From positions 1 through 64,000 of the forward strand of contig NZ_FQYX01000018.1 in the NCBI RefSeq assembly GCF_900141935.1: a stretch of DNA of 64,000 bases. Reading direction: 5' to 3'. Position numbers and translations under genes: made by a program. The notes below the pieces were generated by a model. It was given only the letters and a program-made list of their open reading frames with translations, did not search any database and was not told where the DNA came from. The stretch's first letter is position 1. The number at the start of each line of letters is the position of its first letter. Below, in pieces: positions 1 to 9,351 of the stretch. The stretch is from Arenibacter nanhaiticus. GTDB taxonomy: Bacteria; Bacteroidota; Bacteroidia; Flavobacteriales; Flavobacteriaceae.

Positions 1-705
1 TCGGAAGCCAGGTGGCGTACCCAACATTCCTTGTTGCGAAATGCCGATGTATACCCTACCCATGGGTTGGGACCAATAGCCGTAATGGCCGATGTAAACC
101 GAGGCAATAGATTTGTATCCCTTACCTCCCACGCTTCAAAACCATTGGGACTGCACAACTATATTGTGAACCACCCTAAAGGAGGGCCCGACCACCCTAA
201 TGCCAAAATTAAATGGAAACAGGGCGATGTGATTACCACTACTATTGAAACCGCAAAAGGTGAAACCATTATCGTAACCCACGATTGTAACCTGCCAAGA
301 CCTTATTCTTTAGGCTTTAGAGTACAAGGGGTAAGCGGAATTTCCGAATTTGACTACCATACCAAAAGGATTCATATCGAAGGAAAGACCGAAGGACATG
401 GCTGGGAAGACATGGACTCCTATATCAAGGAATACGACCACCCACTTTGGAAGAAGCACGGAAGCGGCGCTACCGAAGCAGGCCATGGCGGAATTGACTT
501 TTTCGTGATCAATGCCTTTGTGGAATCGGCCAAGGAAAATATAGCACCCCCGATGGATGCCTATGACGCGGCGGCATGGAGTGCAGTGACCCCATTGTCC
601 GAGCTGTCTATTGAAAACAACGGGGCCCCACAGGATTTCCCGGATTTTACCAGAGGAAACTGGATCAAAAGAGCCCCCTATAATTGGATGAAAGAGACCT
701 ATTAG
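1..705 (+). CDS. GH109-like glycosidase (Gfo/Idh/MocA fold), C-terminal part
   Basis: The reading frame is open to the left edge (it begins SEARWRTQHS), so only the C-terminal part of about 235 residues is here. The stretch WRTQHS followed by YPTHGLGP, then DVNRGNRF, is typical of the NAD-dependent alpha-N-acetylgalactosaminidase family GH109, which uses the Gfo/Idh/MocA fold and a redox-assisted mechanism. The N-terminal Rossmann domain and any signal peptide lie outside the window. The C-terminal half (HDCNLPRPYSLGFRVQGVSG and GHGGIDFFV) fits the oxidoreductase-like C-terminal domain. A sulfatase follows on the same strand, which fits breakdown of a sulfated amino-sugar glycan, but the exact substrate is inferred from family only. 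A terminator hairpin follows the stop codon. Confidence 0.8.
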   Translation, partial: SEARWRTQHSLLRNADVYPTHGLGPIAVMADVNRGNRFVSLTSHASKPLGLHNYIVNHPKGGPDHPNAKIKWKQGDVITTTIETAKGETIIVTHDCNLPRPYSLGFRVQGVSGISEFDYHTKRIHIEGKTEGHGWEDMDSYIKEYDHPLWKKHGSGATEAGHGGIDFFVINAFVESAKENIAPPMDAYDAAAWSAVTPLSELSIENNGAPQDFPDFTRGNWIKRAPYNWMKETY

Positions 706-777
706 GAACAGGGCCTATTTTAAAATAATAGTGCAGAAGTATGTTTTCATATTGTTTTGGTTATAGTTAGTTTGCAT

Positions 778-809
778 GGGGATGTCTTTAATTAGGCATC
801 CCTTTTTTC
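778..809 (+). terminator. Rho-independent terminator of the GH109-like gene
   Basis: GGGATG and CATCCC pair around a loop of about 12 bases and are followed by TTTTTT, about 75 bp after the stop codon. Confidence 0.7.
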
Positions 810-904
810 TAGAACGCGAAGGAATTAAAAGCTAACAATAAGTATTGTCTAGGAAATCTCGCCCGTTCCCTAAGCAGATAGGCCATGAATTGGCATGGGT
901 AGTT

Positions 905-984
905 GGGCGTTCCCTCCTTCGTCGGTCGGGCCCTTTGCTATATCCCTTGCGCTGCTGCGGGGATGCCGCATCGGTCCCTAACGC
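905..984 (+). repeat. 80-bp dispersed intergenic repeat, copy A
   Basis: Begins GGGCGTTCCCTCC and ends GTCCCTAACGC. It aligns without gaps over 80 bp to 48608-48687 and to the reverse complement of 54546-54625. The ends carry the inverted pentamer GCGTT/AACGC, and an internal GCGG-GGATG-CCGC can fold. This copy is the most diverged of the three. Confidence 0.85.
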
Positions 985-1244
985 ATAATAATGCACCGAA
1001 TCCTACAGTAGATTTCTTTTTTCCAAAGTTCATCTAAGAAACCTGGTTGGGCCAGAATTATGGAAGGAGTTCTTTTAGTAGGAAGGGCGGATGGTTATTA
1101 AAAATAAGTATTTCAGGCTTGCTTAAAGTTGAAATCTGATGAAATAGATGCCGGTTTTTCTAAAAATGTGGAGGTTTCCGTATTTGGTTCTCCGTTACCA
1201 TAGTTTTAGGGATAGCTATTTTATTTAACTTTATAAATTTTTTA

Positions 1245-1254
1245 AAAACGTTTT
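1245..1254. promoter_or_regulatory. Possible LacI-type operator upstream of the sulfatase
   Basis: AAAACGTTTT is a perfect palindrome with the AAnCGnTT core of LacI/GalR operators. It lies just after a TAACTTTA -7-like element. The outer positions of the usual 14-bp consensus do not match, so this is tentative. Confidence 0.3.
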
Positions 1255-1370
1255 GGGCCAACCAAGTTATTTTCCAGGGACTCTAATAATTGAATGTCCA
1301 TCAGGAACCATTATATAAAGTCGTTGGAAGGTCAGAAATAAAATATTTATTAAACATTAATTACATAAGA

Positions 1371-2951
1371 ATGAATCGATTGTTGTCAAATTTTTATCTA
1401 CTAGGGGCTTTTATAGTACTATTTTCTTCCTGTAAGGGGGAAAAAAAAGAGGTGTCTGTCCAAAACTTGGATCAAAAGCCTAATATCATTTATATTTTGG
1501 CCGATGATTTGGGGTATGCCGAATTGGGAGCGTACGGGCAGGAAAAAATAGAAACTCCCAATATAGATGCCCTAGCAAAGAACGGGATGCTTTTTACCCA
1601 GCATTATACCGGCGCGCCGGTATGTGCCCCGGCACGCTATAATTTACTGACCGGGAAACATTCTGGCCGCTCTTATGTTAGAGGAAACGATGAGTGGAGA
1701 GAACGTGGAGAAGTATGGAATTACGTGGCGGCCATAAAGGATTCTACCTTAGAAGGGCAACGCCCTATACCTATGAGTACCGTTACCGTTGCCCAAAAAC
1801 TTAAAGAGGCGGGCTATGCCACGGGAATGGTCGGAAAATGGGGCTTGGGTGCACCGCATACGGAGTCGGTGCCTACGAATTTTGGCTTCGATTATTTCTT
1901 TGGATTCAACTGCCAGCGCCAAGCCCATACCTATTACCCGGTACACTTGTATGAGAACAATACCAGGGTGTATTTAAACAATGATACCATTGCTCCCAAT
2001 ACCAAATTGGAGAAAGGAGCCGATCCTTACAAAGAAGCTAGCTATGCCAAATACGATCTAAATGATTACGCCTCGGAGTTGATCTTCGATAAGATTACCC
2101 AATTTGTAGACGACCATAAAAAGGAACCCTTTTTTATGTATTGGGCAGATCCTATTCCGCATGCACCGCTACAGGCACCCAAGCGCTGGGTAGATTATTA
2201 TATCGAAAAATTTGGGGACGAAGAACCTTATTTGGGCAACAAAAGTTATTTTCCACATAAGAATCCACGTGCTGCCTATGCGGCTATGGTTTCTTATTTA
2301 GACGAGAATGTCGGGAAACTAGTGGCGCAACTGAAAAAGGAAGGAATCTACGAAAATACCGTGATTATGTTTACTTCAGACAACGGACCTACCTATAATG
2401 GAGGAACAGACTCTCCTTGGTTTAAGAGTGCTGAACCTTTTAGAAGCGAGTATGGCTATGGAAAAGGATTTTTGTACGAAGGGGGAATCCGTATTCCTAT
2501 GATTGCTTCATGGCCCGGAAAAATAAAGGCAGGCAGCACTACAGATCATATCTCGGCACATTATGATGTTATGGCCACATTAACGGAACTGACAGGACAG
2601 TCTGCGCCAGATGATACTGATGGAATTAGCTTTTTGCCAACACTTTTAGGAGCTGAGGAGAAACAAAAACAACATGAGTTTTTATTTTGGGAGTATCCAG
2701 AATACGGCGGACAAGTGGCTATCCGTATGGGCGATTGGAAAGTGCTTAGACGAAATCTGAAAAATAAAAATGAAACACCTACCCTAGAACTCTATAATCT
2801 TAAGGACGATGTGAGGGAAGAAAACAACTTGGCAGAACAACATCCGGAAATTTTGGAACAAGCTGCCGCCATATTTGCTAGGGAACACCAAAATGCAGAA
2901 GTCGAGAATTTCAGGATTCCCATGATCGAAAACGGATTGTTAGAACAATAG
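1371..2951 (+). CDS. Type I sulfatase lipoprotein
   Basis: Predicted formylglycine-dependent sulfatase that releases sulfate from a sugar or aryl ester, probably at the cell surface or in the periplasm. The protein starts with a lipoprotein signal (MNRLLSNFYLLGAFIVLFSSC), followed by PNIIYILADDLGYAELGAYG, which carries the paired Asp metal ligands. The modification motif C-A-P-A-R is at residues 85-89, with TGKHSGRS next to it. FTSDNGP near residue 340 supplies further metal ligands. About 526 residues is normal for family S1. The frame extends upstream to a TTG at 1290, but the ATG at 1371 sits directly before the signal sequence and is preferred. It lies downstream of a GH109-like gene, which fits removal of sulfate from amino-sugar glycans. 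Substrate is not determinable. Confidence 0.92.
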   Translation: MNRLLSNFYLLGAFIVLFSSCKGEKKEVSVQNLDQKPNIIYILADDLGYAELGAYGQEKIETPNIDALAKNGMLFTQHYTGAPVCAPARYNLLTGKHSGRSYVRGNDEWRERGEVWNYVAAIKDSTLEGQRPIPMSTVTVAQKLKEAGYATGMVGKWGLGAPHTESVPTNFGFDYFFGFNCQRQAHTYYPVHLYENNTRVYLNNDTIAPNTKLEKGADPYKEASYAKYDLNDYASELIFDKITQFVDDHKKEPFFMYWADPIPHAPLQAPKRWVDYYIEKFGDEEPYLGNKSYFPHKNPRAAYAAMVSYLDENVGKLVAQLKKEGIYENTVIMFTSDNGPTYNGGTDSPWFKSAEPFRSEYGYGKGFLYEGGIRIPMIASWPGKIKAGSTTDHISAHYDVMATLTELTGQSAPDDTDGISFLPTLLGAEEKQKQHEFLFWEYPEYGGQVAIRMGDWKVLRRNLKNKNETPTLELYNLKDDVREENNLAEQHPEILEQAAAIFAREHQNAEVENFRIPMIENGLLEQ

Positions 2952-2990
2952 CAAGGAATAATTAAATATCGTACAAGCTTTGTTATATAG

Positions 2991-3045
2991 GGGCAACCTT
3001 AATCTTTTGGTTTAGTTACGGAAGAATAAGGTTGCCCTTAATATT
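2991..3045 (+). terminator. Probable terminator after the sulfatase
   Basis: GGGCAACCTT (2991-3000) and AAGGTTGCCC (3028-3037) form a 10-bp perfect stem with a 27-base loop, followed by TTAATATTT. The T tract is weak. Confidence 0.5.
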
Positions 3046-3247
3046 TATGCGGCATTTATCGGTGATTATCCCTTAAAATTTATGTATCGTTTACATTTAA
3101 CAGGGATTTTCATTTCCGTGAATGGTTTTAAAATTTTAACTTAGGGGCTGTCATTTTTCTTTCTACTTCATTAGATCGATTTGCCAATTTACTATTGAAA
3201 ACCATCTTTTCTCTAGAATTATCCAATTATAAAAACCAGTATTTTTA

Positions 3248-5488
3248 ATGAAATTACCTGCTTATTTTTTCTTTCTCCTATTAATATGTTCTTGTAAAAC
3301 ATCCTATGACGAACCCATTATTTCTTTGGAAGATTATAAGGTCGAAGAAGGATTTGAACTTCAAATGGTAGCCTCCGAACCCCTTTTGGTTGCTCCAGTG
3401 GCTATGGATTTTGATAGTAAGGGGCGAATTTGGGTGGCCGAAATGCCAGGGTTTATGAACAATATTGATGGTACAGGGGAAGAGCTTCCGACGGGATCTA
3501 TAAAAATCCTGGAAGATTTGGATAATGATGGGCGCATGGACCATGTGAAAATATTTTTGGATAGCTTGGTGATGCCTAGGGCACTAGCACATGTATATGG
3601 GGGATTGTTGTATGCAGAACCTCCTTATTTGCGTTTTGTGGAGATCGAAAATGATCAGCCCGTCAATTCCATCGTAGTAGATTCCCTCTACGCAGCCGAT
3701 GGAAACCCGGAGCACCAGCCAAATGGGCTGATGATGAATGTCGATAACTGGATTTACAACGCCAAATCGCATTTTAGGTACCAACGGAAAAATGGACAAT
3801 GGATAAAAGAACCTACTACCTTTAGAGGACAATGGGGTATTAGCCATGATGATTTTGGTCGACTTTATTACAATGACAATTCCAGGCAGTTGTTGGGCGA
3901 TTATATGTTGCCCAATAGGCTGATCCGAAACCAATATCATATTCCTACGGTAGGCCTAGGACATATGCTGACCAAGGACCAGCGGGTATATCCCCTACAT
4001 GCCGCCTCGGTCAACAGGGGCTATGAAAAGGGAATTTTAGACAAGGACAGCTTATTGGTAAATGTAACGGCTGCCTGCGGTCCCTTGGTGTATCGCGGAG
4101 GACAGTTTCCTTCGGACTACCACCAAAATGTCTTTGTTTGTGCTCCCGAAGCAAACCTGATAAAAAGAAATATACTGTCCTTTAATGGCGACCGTATTTC
4201 CGCAGAACAGGCCTGGCAGGGAAAGGAGTTTGTGGCCTCATATGACGAGGGGTTTCGCCCGGTGAATTTAACCAACGGTCCCGATGGAAGCATGTATATT
4301 GTCGATATGCATAGGGGCGTCATTGGGCATCATGCCTATTTAAGCCCTTATTTAAAAGAAAAATCGCTAGAGAAACAATTAGATACCATTATAGACTTCG
4401 GAAGAATTTTAAAGGTTAAAAAACAAGGGGCCGAAACAACAAGCCTCCGTGATTTCGATAAATTATCAGCTTCGGAACTGCTAGCATTGTTAAAAAATAA
4501 AAATGGATGGATCCGTGATAGGGCACAACATTATCTGGTCTTTAAAAACAAAACAGAGGTTATAGCCGACCTAGAGAAGTTGGTCCTGGACCCCATTTTA
4601 CCACTGGCGCAAATACATGCCCTCTATACCTTACAAGGCCTAGAGGCGTTGAAGTTGCCGACCCTTATAGAGGTTGCTAAGGACAGCGATCCCGATGTAA
4701 GCGCACATGCCTTGGTATTACTCGAAGATTTTGCGTCTGCGGAAAATGTGGCCGTGGCAAAAAATCTCTTTATAGACGTTTTGAAAAGAAAAGATGTAGC
4801 CTTAGATCTATACCTAAGCTCCTCCATAGGGGTATGGGCCGAGGTTTCCCAAGAAGAGTTCTTTCCCATTGTGTACCAATTGTCCAATACCTATAAAGAA
4901 CATAAAATTGTTCAAGATGCCTTAATAAGTGGTATGTCGACGACAGCATCTGACTTTCAGCTGGCCATTGAAAGTGGTGGCGATCTGCTGCAAGATGATA
5001 TCAAAACACTGCTTGCAAAAAGCTTAGAGCGAAAGAAGCAACAAAAACCGAATGCTATTTTCGTAAGAAAAAGTTTGTCCGAGGACACTAGAACCAAGGG
5101 CGCTAAGTTATTTCGTCAAATATGTGCGTCTTGCCACGGAGCAGGAGGAGAAGGAATGGATGGGTTGGCACCCCCCTTGTTAAATTCTGAATATGTCGCT
5201 AACCATATGGAAAGGTTAGGCCTTATTATTCTCCATGGATTAAAAGGACCAGTGACAGTCAATGGAGAAGTGTATGAATATAACCATACCATGCCCGGTT
5301 TGGCCAGTAATGAGGCTATTTCCGACAAGGATATTACAGATCTTGTTTCTTATATCACCAATGCGTTTTCTGATGTGCCAAGTCAATTGGCACCGGAAAA
5401 AGTGAAAGAACTTAGGGGTAAAAAGCCAAAAGAAGGGATGGAGTATACAGAGGGAGAATTGTTGGAGTATGTAAAACAATTGCAATAA
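3248..5488 (+). CDS. PVC-type haem-binding lipoprotein: beta-propeller, HEAT-like region, cytochrome c
   Basis: A lipoprotein (MKLPAYFFFLLLICSC) of 746 residues. Residues of about 30-400 resemble the sugar-dehydrogenase-like beta-propeller of membrane-bound dehydrogenase families (SEPLLVAPVAMDFDSKGRIW, EDLDNDGRMD, HQPNGLMM). Residues of about 400-600 are alpha-helical and HEAT-like (RDRAQHYLVF, DSDPDVSAHALVLLEDF). A single c-type haem site C-A-S-C-H lies at residues 626-630, with a Met downstream (TMPGLAS) that could be the sixth ligand. The architecture suggests a periplasmic or surface redox enzyme passing electrons to a cytochrome chain, but the substrate is unknown. It precedes uxaC by 123 bp on the same strand, which suggests sugar oxidation. 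A paralogue of the same layout is at 45834-48485. Confidence 0.85.
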   Translation: MKLPAYFFFLLLICSCKTSYDEPIISLEDYKVEEGFELQMVASEPLLVAPVAMDFDSKGRIWVAEMPGFMNNIDGTGEELPTGSIKILEDLDNDGRMDHVKIFLDSLVMPRALAHVYGGLLYAEPPYLRFVEIENDQPVNSIVVDSLYAADGNPEHQPNGLMMNVDNWIYNAKSHFRYQRKNGQWIKEPTTFRGQWGISHDDFGRLYYNDNSRQLLGDYMLPNRLIRNQYHIPTVGLGHMLTKDQRVYPLHAASVNRGYEKGILDKDSLLVNVTAACGPLVYRGGQFPSDYHQNVFVCAPEANLIKRNILSFNGDRISAEQAWQGKEFVASYDEGFRPVNLTNGPDGSMYIVDMHRGVIGHHAYLSPYLKEKSLEKQLDTIIDFGRILKVKKQGAETTSLRDFDKLSASELLALLKNKNGWIRDRAQHYLVFKNKTEVIADLEKLVLDPILPLAQIHALYTLQGLEALKLPTLIEVAKDSDPDVSAHALVLLEDFASAENVAVAKNLFIDVLKRKDVALDLYLSSSIGVWAEVSQEEFFPIVYQLSNTYKEHKIVQDALISGMSTTASDFQLAIESGGDLLQDDIKTLLAKSLERKKQQKPNAIFVRKSLSEDTRTKGAKLFRQICASCHGAGGEGMDGLAPPLLNSEYVANHMERLGLIILHGLKGPVTVNGEVYEYNHTMPGLASNEAISDKDITDLVSYITNAFSDVPSQLAPEKVKELRGKKPKEGMEYTEGELLEYVKQLQ

Positions 5489-5611
5489 GAAACTTTATTG
5501 GAGTTCTCTGAGCTGCTAAGGTCAGGGAGAAAATAGTCTTAAAGTACCAAATAAGACGACCAAAAATGAAGGACGATAAAGCCATAAATAATAAACTTAC
5601 CAAATAGTAAT

Positions 5612-7021
5612 ATGAAGACTTTTATCAGCGACGATTTTCTGTTGCAAAACGATTTTTCCAAACGCCTATTTCACGATTATGCCAAGGAATTACCGATAAT
5701 AGATTACCATAACCACCTGCCTGCCGAAGAAATTGCCAGAAATAGGGGTTTTGAGAACATCAGTCAGGCTTGGTTGGCAGGGGACCATTATAAGTGGCGG
5801 GCTATGCGTGCCTTAGGAATCAATGAGAAATACATCACTGGGAAGGCCTCCGATAAGGACAAGTTTTTAAAATGGGCGGAAACGGTGCCCTATACCTTAA
5901 GGAACCCTTTGTACCATTGGACACATTTGGAACTACAACGTTATTTTGGTATTCAGGAGTTGTTGGGACCAAATAATGCAGAGGACATTTATGAAAAAAC
6001 CTCGGCAATGCTTCAGCAGCCTTCACATACCTCCATTGGTTTGTTACAACAGCAAAAGGTGGAGTCCTTGTGTACAACCGATGATCCTACAGATTCATTA
6101 CAACATCATGCAAGTATAGGGCAGCAGGGCATTAGCCCAAAAACATTTCCCACTTTTAGACCGGACAAGGCCTTTGCCGTCGATGGGGGAGCTACCTATC
6201 TAAACTATTTAGAAAAGCTGTCAGAAGTGTCTAAGAAGGAGATCGGAACCTATGAAGACCTCCTGCAAGCATTAAAAGAACGAATAGCGTATTTTCACGA
6301 CCACGGCTGTCGTTTGGCAGACCATGGATTGGAACAGTTATACCACTTTAAAGAAGGAGCCTACTCCATAACAAATATTTTTGCCAAGGCCAAGGAAGGG
6401 AAGCCCGTTACTACGGAAGAAGTACATTACTTTAAGGCTCAGGTGCTTTTGTTTTTAGGGAAATGCTACCATGAAAAAGGTTGGGTGCAACAATGGCATT
6501 TAGGGGCAATTCGCGATAATAACAAAAGGCTGTTGACACAATTAGGACCCGACACCGGATTCGATTCTATCGGCGACTTTTCGCAGGCAAGAGCATTAAG
6601 CGGATTTTTGAACGAATTGGATAGCAGTGATCAATTGGCAAAAACAATAGTTTATAATCTAAACCCGGCAGACAACGAAGTAATGGCAGCTATGGTGGGG
6701 AATTTTAATGACGGAAGCGTTAAAGGGAAGGTGCAATTTGGTTCTGGTTGGTGGTTTTTAGATCAAAAGGACGGGATGGAAAAACAAATGAATGCGCTTT
6801 CCAATATTGGACTTCTAAGTTGTTTTGTAGGGATGCTGACCGATTCTAGGAGCTTCTTGTCTTTTACAAGGCACGAATATTTTAGAAGGATACTATGTAA
6901 CCTTATAGGGAAAGATGTGGCCAATGGGGAATTGCCGGCCGATGAAAAATGGTTGGGGAAAATTGTACAGGATATTTCCTATTACAATGCAAAAAATTAT
7001 TTCGATTTTAATAAAGGGTAA
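5612..7021 (+). CDS. uxaC: Glucuronate isomerase (uronate isomerase)
   Basis: Cytoplasmic enzyme that isomerises D-glucuronate to D-fructuronate (and D-galacturonate to D-tagaturonate), the first step of the hexuronate pathway. The 469-residue length is usual. Family hallmarks are visible: the N-terminal IIDYHNHLPAEEIARN with metal-binding His-x-His (amidohydrolase fold), WRAMRALGI, TDDPTDSLQHH, FHDHGCRLADHG, KGWVQQWHLGAIRDNN, GSGWWFLDQKDG and the C-terminal LTDSRSFLSFTRHEYFRR. The next pathway steps (SDR reductase and uxuA) are at 18.6-20.6 kb on the same strand. A strong bidirectional terminator follows. Confidence 0.97.
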   Translation: MKTFISDDFLLQNDFSKRLFHDYAKELPIIDYHNHLPAEEIARNRGFENISQAWLAGDHYKWRAMRALGINEKYITGKASDKDKFLKWAETVPYTLRNPLYHWTHLELQRYFGIQELLGPNNAEDIYEKTSAMLQQPSHTSIGLLQQQKVESLCTTDDPTDSLQHHASIGQQGISPKTFPTFRPDKAFAVDGGATYLNYLEKLSEVSKKEIGTYEDLLQALKERIAYFHDHGCRLADHGLEQLYHFKEGAYSITNIFAKAKEGKPVTTEEVHYFKAQVLLFLGKCYHEKGWVQQWHLGAIRDNNKRLLTQLGPDTGFDSIGDFSQARALSGFLNELDSSDQLAKTIVYNLNPADNEVMAAMVGNFNDGSVKGKVQFGSGWWFLDQKDGMEKQMNALSNIGLLSCFVGMLTDSRSFLSFTRHEYFRRILCNLIGKDVANGELPADEKWLGKIVQDISYYNAKNYFDFNKG

Positions 7022-7061
7022 TACTATTTATAACGGCTCCTGTTATGGCATGAATGGAATT

Positions 7062-7095
7062 AAAAAAGCGCATCTTAAATGAGATGCGCTTTTTT
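7062..7095. terminator. Bidirectional terminator between uxaC and the ThuA gene
   Basis: AGCGCATCT and AGATGCGCT form a 9-bp perfect stem with a 6-base loop, with an A run on the left and a T run on the right. It can stop both converging transcripts. Confidence 0.9.
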
Positions 7096-7123
7096 ATTCA
7101 TCAAGTTTTTAAAAAGTTAAAGC

Positions 7124-8044
7124 TTATTGTATACCAATAGGGCTGTCGTCACATTCTAAATCCCCGACAACATATTGCATGCCGTCTAATAGAAACTGAA
7201 GGAATTGTGGGTTTTCTAAACTTTGGGCGTTATGGGAAGCCGAACTGTAGAATACCCTTCCCTTTCCATGGCGTTTGATCCAAGAAACGTAAATTTTATT
7301 GTTGCTAACTGCTTTTCTAACATCCTCCAATTGGTCTGCTTCTATATATAATAGTGGTCTGAAATTGTAGTCAAAATAGGCGTTGTTAAAAAAGTAAGGT
7401 TCGTCTACATGGGTAAATCCTTTTCCGCCAAAGGCCTGTACCAAGGGATGGTTGGCATCAACTTCTTTTAAATGCATTTGTTGTTGTTTAGGATGGTAGT
7501 CAAAGCTTCCTCCTACCATCTTGCTAAATTCAGAAGAATTGTTCTGAACGGTAATGGCGCCATGCAAGATCAGTAACCCTCCGCCCTTAGATACATAAGA
7601 CATTAAGTTTTGTTGGTATTGGGCAGCTCGTTTAGCAATGGCTTCGTCGCTAAGACTGGTGTTCTTCTTTAAAAGATCCCAGAACAGATCCCGTTTTGGG
7701 CCGGCCGGATTAGAATTGTTTAAGATTACTGCATCGTATTGCTGCAAGTTTTTTTTATCAAAACTATCGATGTCGTAGGCTATAGTTACTTCAAAAGCGC
7801 CCGATTTTTTAGCCAGTATCTTAAGCATTTCAGCATTGTGGGGTATGGTCCAATGGTAAAAACCAGTGTGTTGGGAAAATACCAGAACCTTTTTGGTATC
7901 AGACTTCACCCTTGGAGCCGAGGGGGCCAAAGATTCTATTTTGGAAAGCCATTGGTGGGTAAGCTCAATAGGTTCTTTGTTTTGGCCTATAAGCGTTGAT
8001 GAAAGGGCTAGAAAAAGGCATATAAGCCAATGTTGATTTTTCAT
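7124..8044 (-). CDS. Exported ThuA-domain protein
   Basis: 306 residues with an N-terminal signal peptide (MKNQHWLICLFLALSSTLIGQ). The mature part is a ThuA-like, glutamine-amidotransferase-like fold: KVLVFSQHTGFYHW, YDAVILNNSNP, YVSKGGGLLILHGAI, MVGGSFDYHP, FTHVDEPYFF and GKGRVFYSSASHN. ThuA proteins are repeatedly found beside Gfo/Idh/MocA oxidoreductases in sugar loci, as here, but their biochemical role is poorly defined. The start lies 10 bp after the stop of the LacI gene, so the two are probably one operon, transcribed away from susC. Periplasmic location is inferred from the signal peptide. Confidence 0.85.
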   Translation of the reverse strand: MKNQHWLICLFLALSSTLIGQNKEPIELTHQWLSKIESLAPSAPRVKSDTKKVLVFSQHTGFYHWTIPHNAEMLKILAKKSGAFEVTIAYDIDSFDKKNLQQYDAVILNNSNPAGPKRDLFWDLLKKNTSLSDEAIAKRAAQYQQNLMSYVSKGGGLLILHGAITVQNNSSEFSKMVGGSFDYHPKQQQMHLKEVDANHPLVQAFGGKGFTHVDEPYFFNNAYFDYNFRPLLYIEADQLEDVRKAVSNNKIYVSWIKRHGKGRVFYSSASHNAQSLENPQFLQFLLDGMQYVVGDLECDDSPIGIQ

Positions 8045-8054
8045 GAGGTAATTT

Positions 8055-9074
8055 TTATTTAATGGTTGATGATTCTCTGATTATAAGCTCGTGTCGCAGG
8101 CTAATGGCATTTGTTGCTTGCATATCGATGTTCCCTTTTAGTTGGTTGATGACACTTTGGCCTGCCAATACTCCCATTTCGTAGCCAGGGTAATTGATGG
8201 TAGTCAGGGAAGGGCTGATAAGTTCTGATATAGGGTCGTTGTTAAAACCTACAACCTTTATGTCTTCAGGGATCTTAAAGGAGACTTTTTTTAATTCCTT
8301 TATACAGTGGGCAGCAAACGAATCACTGGCCACAAAAAGGCCATCTATGGGGGTAGGATGGTTTTTTATATAGGTGATGACTTCGTCAATGTTCCTTGGG
8401 TCTAGGTCAGTTTCCAAAAGTTCATCAAAACTATAGTCCAGACCGTGTTTTTTAAGAGCGGCCCTGTATCCTTTAAAACGTTCGAGGTATACATTTCGGT
8501 TTTGGTTTCCTCCTATATATAAAATGTTCTTGCACCCTTGTTCAATTAAATGCTCGGTAGCTTCAAAGCCCGCCAAATAGTTGTCAATGATAAGGGTTAA
8601 GCACTCGGGAAGATTAGGGACCCTGTCTAAAAAAATAAGTGGAATTTTATGTTTTATAAAGGGGGTGAAATGCTCGTAGTCAGTAGTGTCGTAGGCAAGA
8701 GAAACTAATATGGCATCAACGCCACTATTAAAAAGGGTCATGGAATTTATCTTTTCCTTTTCCATTGATTCTAAGGACTGGCTAATGATGAGGCTGTATC
8801 CCGCTTCATTGACTACCTTTTCTATGCCCGCTAAAATAGTGGACATGAAATTTGAATTTAGTTTGGGAACAATAACCCCTATGGTATTCGATTTCTGACT
8901 GCTTAGATTGGAGGCAAATTTATTGATCTTGTAGCCTAATTCATTCGCTTTTGCAATGACCCTTTGTTTTGTTTTATCGCTTATCGACGGATGATTGTTA
9001 AGGCTTCTGCTTACCGTTCCAGGGGAAACCTTGAGTGTTTTGGCTAAATCATATATAGTAATTCTTTTATTCAT
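8055..9074 (-). CDS. LacI-family transcriptional regulator of the uronate/Sus locus
   Basis: 339-residue LacI/GalR repressor. The N-terminal helix-turn-helix is ITIYDLAKTLKVSPGTVSRS, followed by a hinge (NKFASNLSSQ) that retains a Leu of the kind that intercalates at a central CG. A periplasmic-binding-protein-like effector domain follows (NTIGVIVPKLNSNF, GVDAILVSLAYD, IPLIFLDRVPN, IDGLFVASDS, IKVVGFNNDPI). An upstream TTG frame extends to 9104, but the ATG at 9074 directly precedes the HTH. The gene is divergent from susC. A 13/14 match to the LacI consensus operator lies in the intervening region at 9236-9249, overlapping the predicted susC promoter. The ligand is probably a uronate or derived intermediate, by context only. 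Confidence 0.93.
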   Translation of the reverse strand: MNKRITIYDLAKTLKVSPGTVSRSLNNHPSISDKTKQRVIAKANELGYKINKFASNLSSQKSNTIGVIVPKLNSNFMSTILAGIEKVVNEAGYSLIISQSLESMEKEKINSMTLFNSGVDAILVSLAYDTTDYEHFTPFIKHKIPLIFLDRVPNLPECLTLIIDNYLAGFEATEHLIEQGCKNILYIGGNQNRNVYLERFKGYRAALKKHGLDYSFDELLETDLDPRNIDEVITYIKNHPTPIDGLFVASDSFAAHCIKELKKVSFKIPEDIKVVGFNNDPISELISPSLTTINYPGYEMGVLAGQSVINQLKGNIDMQATNAISLRHELIIRESSTIK

Positions 9075-9235
9075 CCTGAGTTTTAATGCAAAAATATATC
9101 GCAATAATACGAAATATTAGTGCAACAATTAGTGTTGGTGTTTAAAAAGCTAGTAATATCTGTATATTAAGTAATATACGATGTGTTTGTCGTAAGTATT
9201 GTCAATAAAGTATATAAAATTTTGCACAATAAATA

Positions 9236-9249
9236 TGCAATCGGTTGCG
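9236..9249. promoter_or_regulatory. LacI-type operator at the susC promoter
   Basis: TGCAATCGGTTGCG matches the LacI/GalR consensus TGnAAnCGnTTnCA at all fixed positions but the last. It lies 25.5 bp (centre) upstream of a perfect -7 element TAGATTTG at 9268-9275, so it covers the -33 region. Repression of susC by the divergent LacI protein is the simplest reading. Confidence 0.7.
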
Positions 9250-9267
9250 TAATTAGTTGTGTTTATA

Positions 9268-9275
9268 TAGATTTG
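9268..9275 (+). promoter_or_regulatory. Predicted susC promoter -7 element
   Basis: TAGATTTG fits the Bacteroidetes -7 consensus TAnnTTTG and would place the start of transcription near 9283, giving a leader of about 70 bases. Confidence 0.55.
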
Positions 9276-9351
9276 TGAAGACCAAAAGCTTAGGAGTAGA
9301 GCTCCTTGAGTAAAAAACAACTAAAACCAACCAAACTTTAAATCATGATGT

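Larger units (their letters stand above)
810..1370. other. Intergenic region with dispersed repeat and sulfatase upstream region
   Basis: No plausible coding frame. It holds the 80-bp dispersed repeat copy A (905-984), a weak -7-like element TAACTTTA at 1226-1233 and a perfect palindrome AAAACGTTTT at 1245-1254. Confidence 0.6.

Noticed and set aside
1290-1370. Longer N-terminus of the sulfatase from a TTG codon
   Set aside because: It would place residues in front of a complete lipoprotein signal peptide; the ATG at 1371 is the better start.
3082-3096. ATGTA-N5-TACAT as a LacI operator upstream of the first haem lipoprotein
   Set aside because: It lacks the central CG symmetry and the AAnCGnTT core, and no -7 element is well placed.
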